Below are positions 15,865-23,737 of a stretch of 32,072 nt of DNA, piece by piece (position 1 is the first letter of the stretch; each line of letters starts with the position of its first letter). The position numbers and the translations under genes are program-made. The notes under the pieces were generated by a model. It was not told the DNA's origin and did no database searches. It saw only the letters and a program-made list of their open reading frames with translations. Source of the stretch: Alphaproteobacteria bacterium (lineage in GTDB: Bacteria; Pseudomonadota; Alphaproteobacteria; UBA6615); assembly GCA_028279245.1 (NCBI GenBank), contig JANQOE010000123.1, positions 1-32,072 on the forward strand, in the 5' to 3' direction.

Positions 15865-16317
15865 CTAGGCGGTGGCGGGGCGGGTGCTGGCGGTTTGTCC
15901 CGTGAGGTGCGGGCGGATGCCGATCAGCGGGATGGCCAGCAAGACGGCGAAGCCGAGGTTGAAGGCGACGTTGATTGCCGCGCCGCTCCAAACCGAAACG
16001 ATGCCGTCGATGACGAACCAGACGATGGCGCTGACGGCCAAGGCGTTCCAGGCCCACGGTTCGCGGCGGCTGACCGCGTAACGGGTGACGAACCAACCAA
16101 GTTCGCCGAATGCGGCGAGTAGCGCACCGATGATGCCGAAGGTGAAACGGGCGAAGGGCTCGGTCTCGGCGGGCATCGGGCCGCCCCACAATGCAAGGTC
16201 GATGGGATCGAGCATGATGGCGAACAAGCCGCTCATCCCGAAGAAGGCGTAGGCGACGCCGAACAGGGTGAAGCCCACGAAAACCGTGAGCAGCCAGCGG
16301 TACCAGAAGGTGAACAT
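15865..16317 (-). CDS. Small four-helix membrane protein, function unknown
   Basis: A 150-residue hydrophobic protein not recognised as a named family. Four membrane segments can be seen: WLLTVFVGFTLFGVAYAFF, FTFGIIGALLAAFGELGWFV, NALAVSAIVWFVIDGIVSVW and AFNLGFAVLLAIPLIGI. It ends in a short polar tail. ATG 16317 has a good GAGGAG ribosome site about 8 nt upstream. It is divergent from the second PhyH gene, and the ATTACCT-N3-AGGTAAT operator lies 62 bases upstream of its start, so it is a candidate target of the XRE/MmyB-like regulator encoded at 22835-23656. Confidence 0.8.
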   Translation of the reverse strand: MFTFWYRWLLTVFVGFTLFGVAYAFFGMSGLFAIMLDPIDLALWGGPMPAETEPFARFTFGIIGALLAAFGELGWFVTRYAVSRREPWAWNALAVSAIVWFVIDGIVSVWSGAAINVAFNLGFAVLLAIPLIGIRPHLTGQTASTRPATA

Positions 16318-16378
16318 TCTCGTGCTCCTCGGGTTGCATTGGATGCCGCGACAGTGGGTTCGCGGGCTCTCTGCCGCA

Positions 16379-16395
16379 ATTACCTGCCAGGTAAT
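16379..16395. promoter_or_regulatory. Putative XRE/MmyB-type operator, copy 1 (ATTACCT-N3-AGGTAAT)
   Basis: ATTACCT GCC AGGTAAT has perfect 7-base arms. It lies in the divergent region between the small membrane protein and the second PhyH gene. A possible PhyH promoter (TTGGCG 16407-16412, 18 bases, TATGCT 16431-16436) is downstream, so the site would sit just upstream of that -35. The same 7-base arms occur in front of the XRE gene. Confidence 0.7.
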
Positions 16396-16472
16396 GGGCC
16401 GCCGCCTTGGCGCAGGTCCGGGGCTTGGACTATGCTTAAAAATACAGCAGACTTTGTTGGGAGGTGTTGGTG

Positions 16473-17432
16473 GTGCGGCAGACGGCGGGGCTTTCGGATA
16501 GCGAACTGGCGCTGCTTCGCGATCAGGGCTTCCTGCTGATCGAAGGCCTGCTCGATCCGGCCGCGGACCTCGACCCGATCCTTGCCGAGTATGAGGGTGT
16601 GCTCGACCAGCTGGCGAACGAACTGCACGCGGAAGGCGCGCTGGATTCGACCTATGCGGACCTGCCCTTTGCGGAGCGTTTGGTCACCGTCTACCGCGAG
16701 ACCGGCCGGACGTTCGCGCAGCATTTCGATTTCACGTTGCCGCAGCAGGGCATCGCCGCCGATACGCCGATGTGGCTCGGTCCGGCGGTGTTCGCCGCGC
16801 TGACCCACCCGCGACTGCTGGACATCGCCGAAAGCGTGATCGGGCCGGAGCTCTACTCCAACCCGGTGCAACATGTGCGCATCAAGCCACCTTTGGCGGC
16901 GCTCGCCTCGGCGACCGACGGCGGTGCGTTGGTCCATAAGACCGCCTGGCATCAGGACAATGGCGTGTTGCTGCCGACCGCGGATCAGACGGACATGGTG
17001 ACGGTCTGGTTCAGCCTGACCGACGCGCCGGTCGAAAGCGGCTGTCTGCAGGTGATTCCCGGCAGCCACCGGGACGGCTTGCACACGCACAGCGTGGGAG
17101 CATACGGTCCGCAGATCGCTGACAGCGACCTTAAGCTGGACCGGGCGCAGCCGGTGCCGACAAGGCGCGGTGATGTGTTGTTGCTGGACAAACGTACCTG
17201 CCATGGGTCGTTGCCGAATGTGAGCGACCAGGTGCGGTGCAGCTTCGATATCCGCTACAGCCGGACCGGCCAGCCGACCGGCCGCGATCAGTTCCCCGGC
17301 TTTGTCGCGCGCAGCCGCCGCGATCCGGCCAGTGTGTTGACCGACCCGGAGGAATGGGCGGCGTTGTGGTACAGCGCGCGGGCGCAACTCGCCGCTGCGA
17401 CGGAGCCGCCGGTGTTTAACCGCTGGGGCTAG
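16473..17432 (+). CDS. Phytanoyl-CoA dioxygenase (PhyH) family oxygenase, second copy
   Basis: A 319-residue Fe(II)/2-oxoglutarate oxygenase. Iron ligands are expected at His160 and Asp162 (TAWHQDNGV) and His244 (RTCHGSLPN), with Arg255 (VRCSFDIRY) for 2-oxoglutarate. CLQVIPGSH is also typical of PhyH enzymes. It is longer than the first PhyH protein and not closely similar outside the motifs, so it is probably a different substrate type. Start: four candidate codons GTG TTG GTG GTG run from 16464; GGGAGG at 16459-16464 spaces best to the GTG at 16473 (8 nt) or 16470 (5 nt). The XRE-type operator lies upstream, and a convergent ABC permease gene follows after a palindromic repeat pair. Confidence 0.9.
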   Translation: MRQTAGLSDSELALLRDQGFLLIEGLLDPAADLDPILAEYEGVLDQLANELHAEGALDSTYADLPFAERLVTVYRETGRTFAQHFDFTLPQQGIAADTPMWLGPAVFAALTHPRLLDIAESVIGPELYSNPVQHVRIKPPLAALASATDGGALVHKTAWHQDNGVLLPTADQTDMVTVWFSLTDAPVESGCLQVIPGSHRDGLHTHSVGAYGPQIADSDLKLDRAQPVPTRRGDVLLLDKRTCHGSLPNVSDQVRCSFDIRYSRTGQPTGRDQFPGFVARSRRDPASVLTDPEEWAALWYSARAQLAAATEPPVFNRWG

Positions 17433-17464
17433 CCGCGAAGCCGGCGCTCACAGGCGTTTCCTCA

Positions 17465-17541
17465 CCCTGAGCTTGTCGAAGGGTGACGCAGGCTCGGTCA
17501 GGCGCGATCCTCATACTTCGTCCTTCGACAAGCTCAGGACG
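17465..17541. repeat. Inverted pair of CTTCGACAAGCTCAG-type palindromic repeats (REP/BIME-like)
   Basis: CCTGAGCTTGTCGAAGG (17466-17482) and its exact reverse complement CCTTCGACAAGCTCAGG (17522-17538) are 39 bases apart. Each copy has its own flanking arms: CACCCT/AGGGTG for the first and TCGTCCT/AGGACGA for the second. The pair sits between the convergent 3' ends of the PhyH and permease genes. Repeats with this core are widespread in alphaproteobacterial intergenic DNA, often at 3' ends, where they may stop transcription or protect mRNA. Confidence 0.85.
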
Positions 17542-17577
17542 AGGCTCGGCATGAGGGGGTGGTCTCGGCGCGTAGCG

Positions 17578-18513
17578 CTACTTCACCGCGCCGGTCATCA
17601 GTCCCTGGATGATGAAGCGTTCGAGGAACAATCCCACTAGTACCAGCGGCGCGATCGATGCCGCCGACAGTGCCGCCATCGACCACCAGTTGATGCCTTG
17701 GGAGCCGGTCTGACTGGCGACCATCACCGGCAACGTGGTGGCGTTGGTGCTGGTCAGTAGCGCGGCGAAGAAATACTCGTTCCAGGCCAGGACGAGCGCC
17801 AGGATGAAGGCGGCGACCATGCCGGGGAGAGCGAGAGGCATGACGATGCGCAGGAACGCGACCCAAACAGTGGCCCCGTCGACCATGGCCGCTTCCTCCA
17901 GTTCGATCGGGATCTTCATGAACTGGTCGCGCATGATCCAGATGACGATCGGCAGCACCATCAGCGTGTAAAGCAACGTCAGGCCGATGCGTGTGTCGAG
18001 CAGCGCCAAGCCCTTGTAGAGAACCAGGAACGGCAACGCCAAAACCACCGGCGGCAGGATCAGTTGCGAGACGAAAAAGAACGAAATGTCTTTGTTGCGC
18101 AGCGGCCCGAACTTGTAGGGGAAGCGGCTCAGGCCGTAGGCGGCGAGGGAGCCGATGACGATTGCCAGGGCGGACGCGCCGACCGACACAATGGTGCTGT
18201 TGGCGAAGCGCTTGAGAAACTCGATGCGCACCGTCGATGTCTGAAAGATGGTGTCGGGCGACAGACCGAGGGAGCGCCAGCCTTTCCAACTCGGGATGAA
18301 GTCGACCCAGGGAATCAAATGGCCTTGGGTCACGTCGACCGCCGTCTTGAACGAGGTTGTGACCGTCCAATAGATCGGGAACAACGCGACGAAAGCCCAA
18401 ACGATCAACGCGCTATAGATGAAAACGCGGACCGACAGCAGTTGCAGCCGGACGCGTCGCATGTCGGTGCCGCGCGCCGCTGACAGGGTGTCGTTGGCGG
18501 TCTGCGCGGTCAC
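17578..18513 (-). CDS. Sugar-type ABC transporter permease (MalG-like)
   Basis: A 311-residue inner-membrane permease with about six hydrophobic segments (first at VFIYSALIVWAFVALFPIYW). The EAA loop EEAAMVDGATVWVAFLRIVMPLALPG contacts the ATPase. Start: GTG 18513 overlaps the stop of the preceding permease as GTGA, indicating coupling; an ATG at 18462 is an alternative. It is the last gene of an SBP-MalF-MalG operon. No ATPase gene follows, because the next gene is a convergent PhyH gene, so the ATP-binding subunit must be encoded elsewhere. Confidence 0.93.
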   Translation of the reverse strand: MTAQTANDTLSAARGTDMRRVRLQLLSVRVFIYSALIVWAFVALFPIYWTVTTSFKTAVDVTQGHLIPWVDFIPSWKGWRSLGLSPDTIFQTSTVRIEFLKRFANSTIVSVGASALAIVIGSLAAYGLSRFPYKFGPLRNKDISFFFVSQLILPPVVLALPFLVLYKGLALLDTRIGLTLLYTLMVLPIVIWIMRDQFMKIPIELEEAAMVDGATVWVAFLRIVMPLALPGMVAAFILALVLAWNEYFFAALLTSTNATTLPVMVASQTGSQGINWWSMAALSAASIAPLVLVGLFLERFIIQGLMTGAVK

Positions 18514-19628
18514 GTGACTCGCTCCACACGTCGTCGGGCGAAGCTCAACAACAGCGTCAGCACGATGATGATCAGTACCAGATAGAACATCGCAAGGAGC
18601 GAGCCGTAACCGACGTTCGACCGGTCTCGGTATTCTCGGAAGATAAAGCTGGTCACCGTATCGGTGGCGCCGCCGGGGCCGCCGGCAGTGACGTTGATGA
18701 CGATGTCGGCGAGTTTCAGTTTGAAGATGATGCGCAGGATGATCGCCGTCAGGCTCACCGGCAGCATCAGCGGGAAAGTGATGCGCCAGAAGGATTGCCA
18801 GGCGTTGGCGCCGTCGACCTTCGCCGCTTCCAGCACTTCGCGCGGCAACGCTTGCAGGCCGGCGAGCAGCAGGATCATGACGAACGGAATGAAGATCCAC
18901 GCATCCATTACGGTGATGCTGATGCGGGCAATCCAGGGCGCGCCGAAAAAGGCCGGCGACTCCCAACCGAGGAACCTCGCGAAGGTGGCGGCCGGGCCGA
19001 AGCGGAATTCCAGCAACGATTTGCCGATCATCCAGCTTACGGCGACGGGGCTCAGCATGAACGGCAGCAGGAAGACGACGCGGAAGAATTTGCGGGCGCG
19101 GATCTGCGCGCTGAGCAACAACGCCAGCATGAAGGCGATGCCATATTCGATGAGGACCGCCAGCACGAAGATCACCATGTTGCGCAGGGCGTTCCAATAG
19201 AACGCGTCCTGGAACATGGTACGGAAGTTGTCGAGGCCGTTGAACTTGCGGCCATCGAAGGAGCTGAGGTTCCAGTCGGTCAGGCCGACATACAGTCCGA
19301 ACAGGGTCGGGAAGATGACCATGGCGACGGTGAACAACACCGCCGGCAACACGAACAACGCGCGATAGCCGAGTTCACCGCGGGTGAAGACTTGGCCGAC
19401 GCACAAGGCGACCGACCACAAGACATAGGCGAAGAGAATGGGCCGCCAGTTTTCGAAGCCGAAACCGATGACGCCGGTCAGGTTTAATACGTGAATGAGC
19501 AGAACGATGATCAGGAGCGCCGAGGCGGCCCGCATCAACAGCCGGCCGGCCTTGCGGCGGCCTTCGGCAACATGCTCGAGGCCGGCCCCATGGATCTGGT
19601 GCCCGGACATGCCGGACGTGTCTACCAT
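18510..19628 (-). CDS. Sugar-type ABC transporter permease (MalF-like)
   Basis: A 372-residue permease. It has an N-terminal extension with membrane segments (LLMRAASALLIIVLLIHVLNL, then ILFAYVLWSVALCVGQVF) followed by the MalF-type core: ALFVLPAVLFTVAMVIFPTLFGLY, and the EAA loop LEAAKVDGANAWQSFWRITFPLMLP. Open frame extends upstream as a shadow of the binding-protein gene. ATG 19628 is chosen, with ATG 19610 as an alternative; neither has a strong ribosome site. It is separated from the binding-protein gene by 103 bases with no gene and followed by the MalG-like gene through a GTGA overlap. Confidence 0.9.
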   Translation of the reverse strand: MVDTSGMSGHQIHGAGLEHVAEGRRKAGRLLMRAASALLIIVLLIHVLNLTGVIGFGFENWRPILFAYVLWSVALCVGQVFTRGELGYRALFVLPAVLFTVAMVIFPTLFGLYVGLTDWNLSSFDGRKFNGLDNFRTMFQDAFYWNALRNMVIFVLAVLIEYGIAFMLALLLSAQIRARKFFRVVFLLPFMLSPVAVSWMIGKSLLEFRFGPAATFARFLGWESPAFFGAPWIARISITVMDAWIFIPFVMILLLAGLQALPREVLEAAKVDGANAWQSFWRITFPLMLPVSLTAIILRIIFKLKLADIVINVTAGGPGGATDTVTSFIFREYRDRSNVGYGSLLAMFYLVLIIIVLTLLLSFARRRVERVT

Positions 19629-19731
19629 GTCAGCCGTATCATGCGCCGATGGCGTCCTAGGTCGGTGAAAAGAGAAGATCGGCCGGCAACGCTCGCGCTG
19701 CCAGCCGATGGGTGTCGAACGACCGACAAGC

Positions 19732-21396
19732 CTAGAGGCCCAGGGACGCCCTGTAGAGGGCGACCTGACGCTCGCGGCCGATCTGGTCGGTGATCCGATC
19801 CCACGCCGCGGCGATGCGGTCGGCGCCATCCTGCGCACCGAACTCACCGGCGAAGATCCGCGCCAGTTCGTCCTCGGCCACGCTGTAGTACTGGAAGATG
19901 CCGGGGATGCGCGGTTCGATGGCCGCGTTCGGATGGTTGTAGGAGTTGGTCTGCGAGGCAAGGTAGTTGCCGATGAAGTCGCCGTCGTAGCCGCCCGCCG
20001 TCCACTCGTCGATGTTGAAGTGGCTGTTGCGGTAGGGCTGGAAGCCCGACGGATAGGCCGACGCCCAGAGGGACAAGTCCTTGCCACCCAGATGCGCAGC
20101 GGCGCTCCATGCCGCCTTGTGCTTCACGGGATCGCTGTCGACGCGCGCCATCACGTAGATGCCCCAGCCGATGTAGGCCATGTTCGGCGCATAGTTCGGG
20201 CCACTGGCCAGCGTGTCCCATTGGCCGGTCGATGCGTTGTAGACGTCGTCCGAGCCCGGCAGGATATCAAACCCGACGACGTCGCCGATCACCGATCCGT
20301 CGCTGGTGCGTGCGTTGGAGCCGACGTCGCCCCACCAGGCAAGCATGGAGCCGGTGCCCGCCAGGAATTGCTGGAAGGCGGTCGTGCCCGGATCGGCGTT
20401 CAGTTGATCCGCCGGCTGATGCGGCAGGGCATCGATGATGTCCTGAATGGCCCGCACCCAGGCCGGGTTGTTGATGCGCGGCGTCATATCGAGATCGAAC
20501 AGCCAGGCCGGATCGTCGGGGTGCTTGGCATAGGCGGTCGCACGGCTGGCGAGGAAGTAGAAGCCGAAGCCGCCCCAGGGTTTTGGGGCGTCCAGGTAGC
20601 CGTGCAGGTCGAAGCCGTTGAGCTTCTTGCCGTCGAGGAATTTGGTGGCGGCCTGCACCTGTTGCCAGGTTCTGGGCACACCCCATTCGCCTGCGCCGCC
20701 CTCTTCGGCCCAAGCGGCGGCCAGACCCTCATCGGCGAACACATCGGTGCGGTAGTTGAAGTTGTGGGCGTCACCGTCGACCGAGATGCGATAGGTCTTA
20801 CCATCCCAGGTGCCGACCGGCGCCTTCAGGTAGTCGACATAATCGTCCATGTCGATCTGTTCCATCACCCACTCGGGCATCTCCGAGGCCAGACCCTTGC
20901 CGGTCACGTCGCCCTCGAACGGGGCGCCCATTTCGATGATGTCGAAGTCGACGGTCTCCGTAGCAATCGCCTGCTGCAGGCGCGGGTTGTAGTCGGCCTG
21001 TGCCAGGTCGATCCACTTGATGCGAGCGCCCGTGTAGGCCTCCCACGGTTTGAGGAAACCACGGAAGAGGAAGTTGTGGAGGTTCTGGTTGTTGAGACCG
21101 AGGAAGGTCAGCTCGACGCCCTGGAACTCGCCTTCTTCGACATTCGCCATGGTCGGCGCCAGGGTCATCTCGCCGACCTTTTGCCAGTCGGCATCGGTCG
21201 GCGAACCGACACCGATCCCGGGAATGCGCAACAGTTCGACGCGCAGGCTTTCCTGCGCCGCAGCGCTGCCGGCGAAACCAGCCAGCGCGCCGCTGGCACC
21301 TAGCGCCGCCACGCTGGCGGCACCGGCGGCGCCTTTCAGCACATCGCGGCGGGTTTGCTGCATCGCGACAATGCGATTGTAGTCACTGACTCTCAC
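19732..21396 (-). CDS. Family 1 extracellular solute-binding protein with Tat signal
   Basis: A 554-residue periplasmic binding protein for the sugar-type importer encoded downstream. The N-terminus holds a twin-arginine signal: TRRDVLKGAAGA, then an Ala-rich hydrophobic stretch ending SAAAQES. Export in folded form is therefore likely. The body has the family pattern (NFLFRGFLKPWEAYTGARIKW, FNYRTDVFADEGLA, MLAWWGDVGSNAR, WAASAHLGGKDLS-like repeats of aromatic residues). It is longer than typical maltose-binding proteins. Start GTG 21396 follows GGGAGGA with 5-6 nt spacing; ATG 21363 would also leave a usable Tat signal. The ligand is unknown, possibly a sugar, polyol or glycoside. Confidence 0.9.
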   Translation of the reverse strand: MRVSDYNRIVAMQQTRRDVLKGAAGAASVAALGASGALAGFAGSAAAQESLRVELLRIPGIGVGSPTDADWQKVGEMTLAPTMANVEEGEFQGVELTFLGLNNQNLHNFLFRGFLKPWEAYTGARIKWIDLAQADYNPRLQQAIATETVDFDIIEMGAPFEGDVTGKGLASEMPEWVMEQIDMDDYVDYLKAPVGTWDGKTYRISVDGDAHNFNYRTDVFADEGLAAAWAEEGGAGEWGVPRTWQQVQAATKFLDGKKLNGFDLHGYLDAPKPWGGFGFYFLASRATAYAKHPDDPAWLFDLDMTPRINNPAWVRAIQDIIDALPHQPADQLNADPGTTAFQQFLAGTGSMLAWWGDVGSNARTSDGSVIGDVVGFDILPGSDDVYNASTGQWDTLASGPNYAPNMAYIGWGIYVMARVDSDPVKHKAAWSAAAHLGGKDLSLWASAYPSGFQPYRNSHFNIDEWTAGGYDGDFIGNYLASQTNSYNHPNAAIEPRIPGIFQYYSVAEDELARIFAGEFGAQDGADRIAAAWDRITDQIGRERQVALYRASLGL

Positions 21397-21625
21397 GGAG
21401 GTCCTCCCATGTTTATCGCCGCACGCTTGCGGCGGTTTGATTCTATGGGGGCATCGTACTCAAACGTGCGATGAACACAAACCGGGGTGGGTGGCCGTGG
21501 CGGGCAGCAAGGTGTCCCTATCTGTGTGCTCGGCGACTCCATGTCATCCCCTACACTGCCGGAAATCATCTGAACGCGTCATCGGGAGGAAGCCAGGTCG
21601 GCGTTGACCGGCCGGAAAGGGACCG

Positions 21626-21940
21626 ATGAAGCATCTTGTCACGATCTCGTTGTTGCTGGCCGCCTTGGGGCTCGCGCCGCCCGCGCATGCCTTCACCGGT
21701 GTCTGCGCGGACCGTGAGGCGACAAAGCGTTTACTGGCGCAGCGCTACGACGAGCAGCAAGTGGCCAGTGGCGTCACCCGCAGTGGTGGATTGTTCGAGT
21801 TATTCGCCGACCGGACGGGGGCCAATTGGTCGGTGCTGCTGACCCGGCCGAACGGTCTGACCTGCATTGTCGCGCTTGGCAGCGACCTGGTGGCCGAGGC
21901 AGTTCCGGTCAAGGAGCCGGTGACGTCGCCGGAGATGTAG
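21626..21940 (+). CDS. Small secreted protein, function unknown
   Basis: A 104-residue protein with a clear Sec signal peptide (MKHLVTISLLLAALGLAPPAHA, cleavage before FTGVC). The mature part of about 82 residues contains two cysteines (GVCADRE and GLTCIVAL) that could form a disulfide, and a short pattern FELFADRTGANWSVLLTRPNG. Proteins like this are frequent in alphaproteobacteria, but no function can be named. The ATG at 21626 follows GGAAAGGG. It is divergent from the ABC binding-protein gene over a 229-base gap in which no other gene is seen, and convergent with the DUF2459 gene. Confidence 0.8.
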   Translation: MKHLVTISLLLAALGLAPPAHAFTGVCADREATKRLLAQRYDEQQVASGVTRSGGLFELFADRTGANWSVLLTRPNGLTCIVALGSDLVAEAVPVKEPVTSPEM

Positions 21941-21966
21941 CCGGCTAAACCGGGAGCCGCAGACTG

Positions 21967-22617
21967 TCACGCTGGTGGCGGTGCGCCGCTGAGGCGCGTC
22001 ATCACGTTATCTGCGGTTACGATGCCGGCTGGCGAGATGTCGACGCCACCGGCACGCAACATGCGGGCCGTCCAGGTGTTGCAGGTGTTGTAGAGGTGGA
22101 ACCGGCCGTGCGCGTCGTAGAAGTTGCTGTTCGGATAGAGTCCGCGCGACACGGGTTGGGCGGCGTATCCATCGGGTCGTTGGAATTCTCCGGCGATTGC
22201 ACTGACGAGCCGCCGAAAGCCGTTTTCCGTCAACGCAACGGTAACCACCTCTCTGTCGGCTTCGTTCGGTGCCGGGATCCCGGCGAGACCGGCCACATGC
22301 ATGACCGCGGGAGATGGGGTGAGTGCGGCCGCGAGCGCCATGCCAACGGTTTTCCGCTCGGCCGGATAGTACACCCGGTCGCCCCAGCCGAACTCGAGGA
22401 ATGGGGCATCGGGAAAGTCGGCGGCCTCCGGCAGCAGGCCGGTTGCGACTACCTCCGATCTGGCGATGATGATCGCGGTGTGCCAGTCGTTGCCAACAAC
22501 ACTTACGTTACGCGTGCGCGGCCCAGGATCGGCCGGGGGCAATGGCGGAGCCGTCGGGCAGGCCGTCAGCAAGCCAACGCAGACCAGACAGGCAAGAACA
22601 GAAACCAGCCGTTTCAT
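21967..22617 (-). CDS. DUF2459 (TIGR02117-type) lipoprotein
   Basis: A 216-residue protein. The N-terminus MKRLVSVLACLVCVGLLTAC has a lipobox LTAC, so it is probably a lipoprotein. The body carries the DUF2459 hallmarks: VVGNDWHTAIIIARSEV near the start, LEFGWGDRVYYPA in the middle and FHLYNTCNTWTARMLRAGGV near the end. The conserved His and the CNTW motif suggest a papain-like fold, but the function is uncharacterised. Open frame continues upstream, but the ATG at 22617 with the lipoprotein signal is the natural start. It is divergent from the XRE regulator gene. Confidence 0.85.
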   Translation of the reverse strand: MKRLVSVLACLVCVGLLTACPTAPPLPPADPGPRTRNVSVVGNDWHTAIIIARSEVVATGLLPEAADFPDAPFLEFGWGDRVYYPAERKTVGMALAAALTPSPAVMHVAGLAGIPAPNEADREVVTVALTENGFRRLVSAIAGEFQRPDGYAAQPVSRGLYPNSNFYDAHGRFHLYNTCNTWTARMLRAGGVDISPAGIVTADNVMTRLSGAPPPA

Positions 22618-22770
22618 GTGGCAGCCTAACACTTGACCCCGTTGGCGAGTTCCTGGAGGTCGGCCCGCGGGTTTCGGTCGAGCTGATCTCGCCCTGAACT
22701 GCAGGGTTCGTCCATGTTCCAAGTCAAGTGCTGCCGCGGGAAGCCTTCGGGTCATTCCAGATTTGGACGC

Positions 22771-22787
22771 ATTACCTGTGAGGTAAT
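22771..22787. promoter_or_regulatory. Putative XRE/MmyB-type operator, copy 2 (ATTACCT-N3-AGGTAAT)
   Basis: ATTACCT GTG AGGTAAT has the same 7-base arms as the copy at 16379-16395. It lies 48 bases before the XRE gene, downstream of a possible -35 (TTGGAC 22763-22768), which fits autoregulation. Confidence 0.72.
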
Positions 22788-22834
22788 GGCGCAGCCTATC
22801 GTAGGGTGGGAGTGTCACGGCAGGAGGTGACAGC

Positions 22835-23656
22835 GTGGCAGCCTACGCATCACATGAACAGACGCGCTTTGGCCGGGTACTCCGGGATTGGCGTTCGGAC
22901 CGCCGGTTGAGCCAGCTTGAACTCGGCCTGATGGCCAACGTGTCGGCGCGGCACATCAGTTTTTTGGAGACCGGCCGGGCGCAGCCGAGCCGGGAAATGG
23001 TGCTGATGCTGGCACGCAGTCTCGACCTGCCGATGCGCGAACAGAACCTGTTGCTGCTTGCGGCCGGGTTCGCCGGCCAGTACCGGGAGTCGGCGCTCGA
23101 CGCGCCGGCACTGGAACAGACGCGGCGGGCGCTCAAGTTCATGCTGGACCAACACGAACCCTGGCCGGCCCTTGTGCTTGACGGCCGTTGGCAGGTCGTC
23201 ATGCGCAATGACGCGGCGGCCCGGTTGCTGGCGCTGCTGATGCCGGACGGCGCGCCGCCGCCGGATACGCCGCTCGACATGCTGCAGTTCATGACAACCC
23301 CGGGGCTGTTGAGCGCGCTGGTCGAGAACTGGGAAGAAGTGATGGTGGAAAGCGTCGTGCGGCTGCGGCGCGAGCGGGATGCCGGCGCGGCACACCCGGA
23401 TGTCGACGCCTTCCTGGAACAGGTCGAGGCCGATCCGGCGTATCGCGAAGTCGTCGCCCACAGCCGCGGCATGGCGGCGGCGCCGTTGGTGCCGGTGGTG
23501 TTCCGCACACCGCAGGGCCCATTGCCGTTCTTCAGTACAATCGCGACCTTCGGCACGCCCCAAGACGTGACGCTGCAGGAATTGAAGATCGAGTGTTTCT
23601 ATCCGGCCGACCCGGCCACGGAGGCCGCGGCCCGGCGCCTGTTCTCCGCGGCGTAA
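22835..23656 (+). CDS. XRE-family transcriptional regulator with MmyB-like ligand domain
   Basis: A 273-residue regulator. Residues about 11-68 form the XRE helix-turn-helix (RFGRVLRDWRSDRRLSQLEL, then ANVSARHISFLETGRAQPSR). Residues from about 95 to the end form the MmyB-type ligand-binding domain: LDQHEPWPALVLDGRWQVV, MRNDAAARLL, LPFFSTIATFGTPQDVTLQELKIECFYPAD. The domain is thought to sense a small hydrophobic molecule, although ligands are mostly unknown. GTG 22835 follows AGGAGG (22822-22827) with 7 nt spacing. An ATTACCT-N3-AGGTAAT palindrome in its promoter suggests autoregulation, and the second copy suggests control of the PhyH/membrane protein divergon. The VOC gene 80 bases downstream could be co-regulated. 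Confidence 0.93.
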   Translation: MAAYASHEQTRFGRVLRDWRSDRRLSQLELGLMANVSARHISFLETGRAQPSREMVLMLARSLDLPMREQNLLLLAAGFAGQYRESALDAPALEQTRRALKFMLDQHEPWPALVLDGRWQVVMRNDAAARLLALLMPDGAPPPDTPLDMLQFMTTPGLLSALVENWEEVMVESVVRLRRERDAGAAHPDVDAFLEQVEADPAYREVVAHSRGMAAAPLVPVVFRTPQGPLPFFSTIATFGTPQDVTLQELKIECFYPADPATEAAARRLFSAA

Positions 23657-23737
23657 CAACACTGTCCACGTCTGGTCCGGTCGGTTGACAGGCCCGGCGG
23701 CAGGGTATTTCGTCAGGGCCCAGCCGAGGAGATGCCT

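Noticed and set aside
19629..19731. Intercistronic hairpin between binding-protein and MalF genes
   Set aside because: Only an imperfect CGGC/GCCG pairing with internal mismatches can be drawn; too weak to call.
18510..20087. 525-codon frame giving the MalF-like permease a long N-terminal extension
   Set aside because: The first part is Ser/Thr/Arg-rich and overlaps the binding-protein gene in another frame. The permease begins at 19628 or 19610.
19708..21303. 531-codon open frame on the plus strand
   Set aside because: It lies antisense to the binding-protein gene, whose Tat signal, ribosome site and family pattern are clear. Long shadow frames are expected at this GC content.
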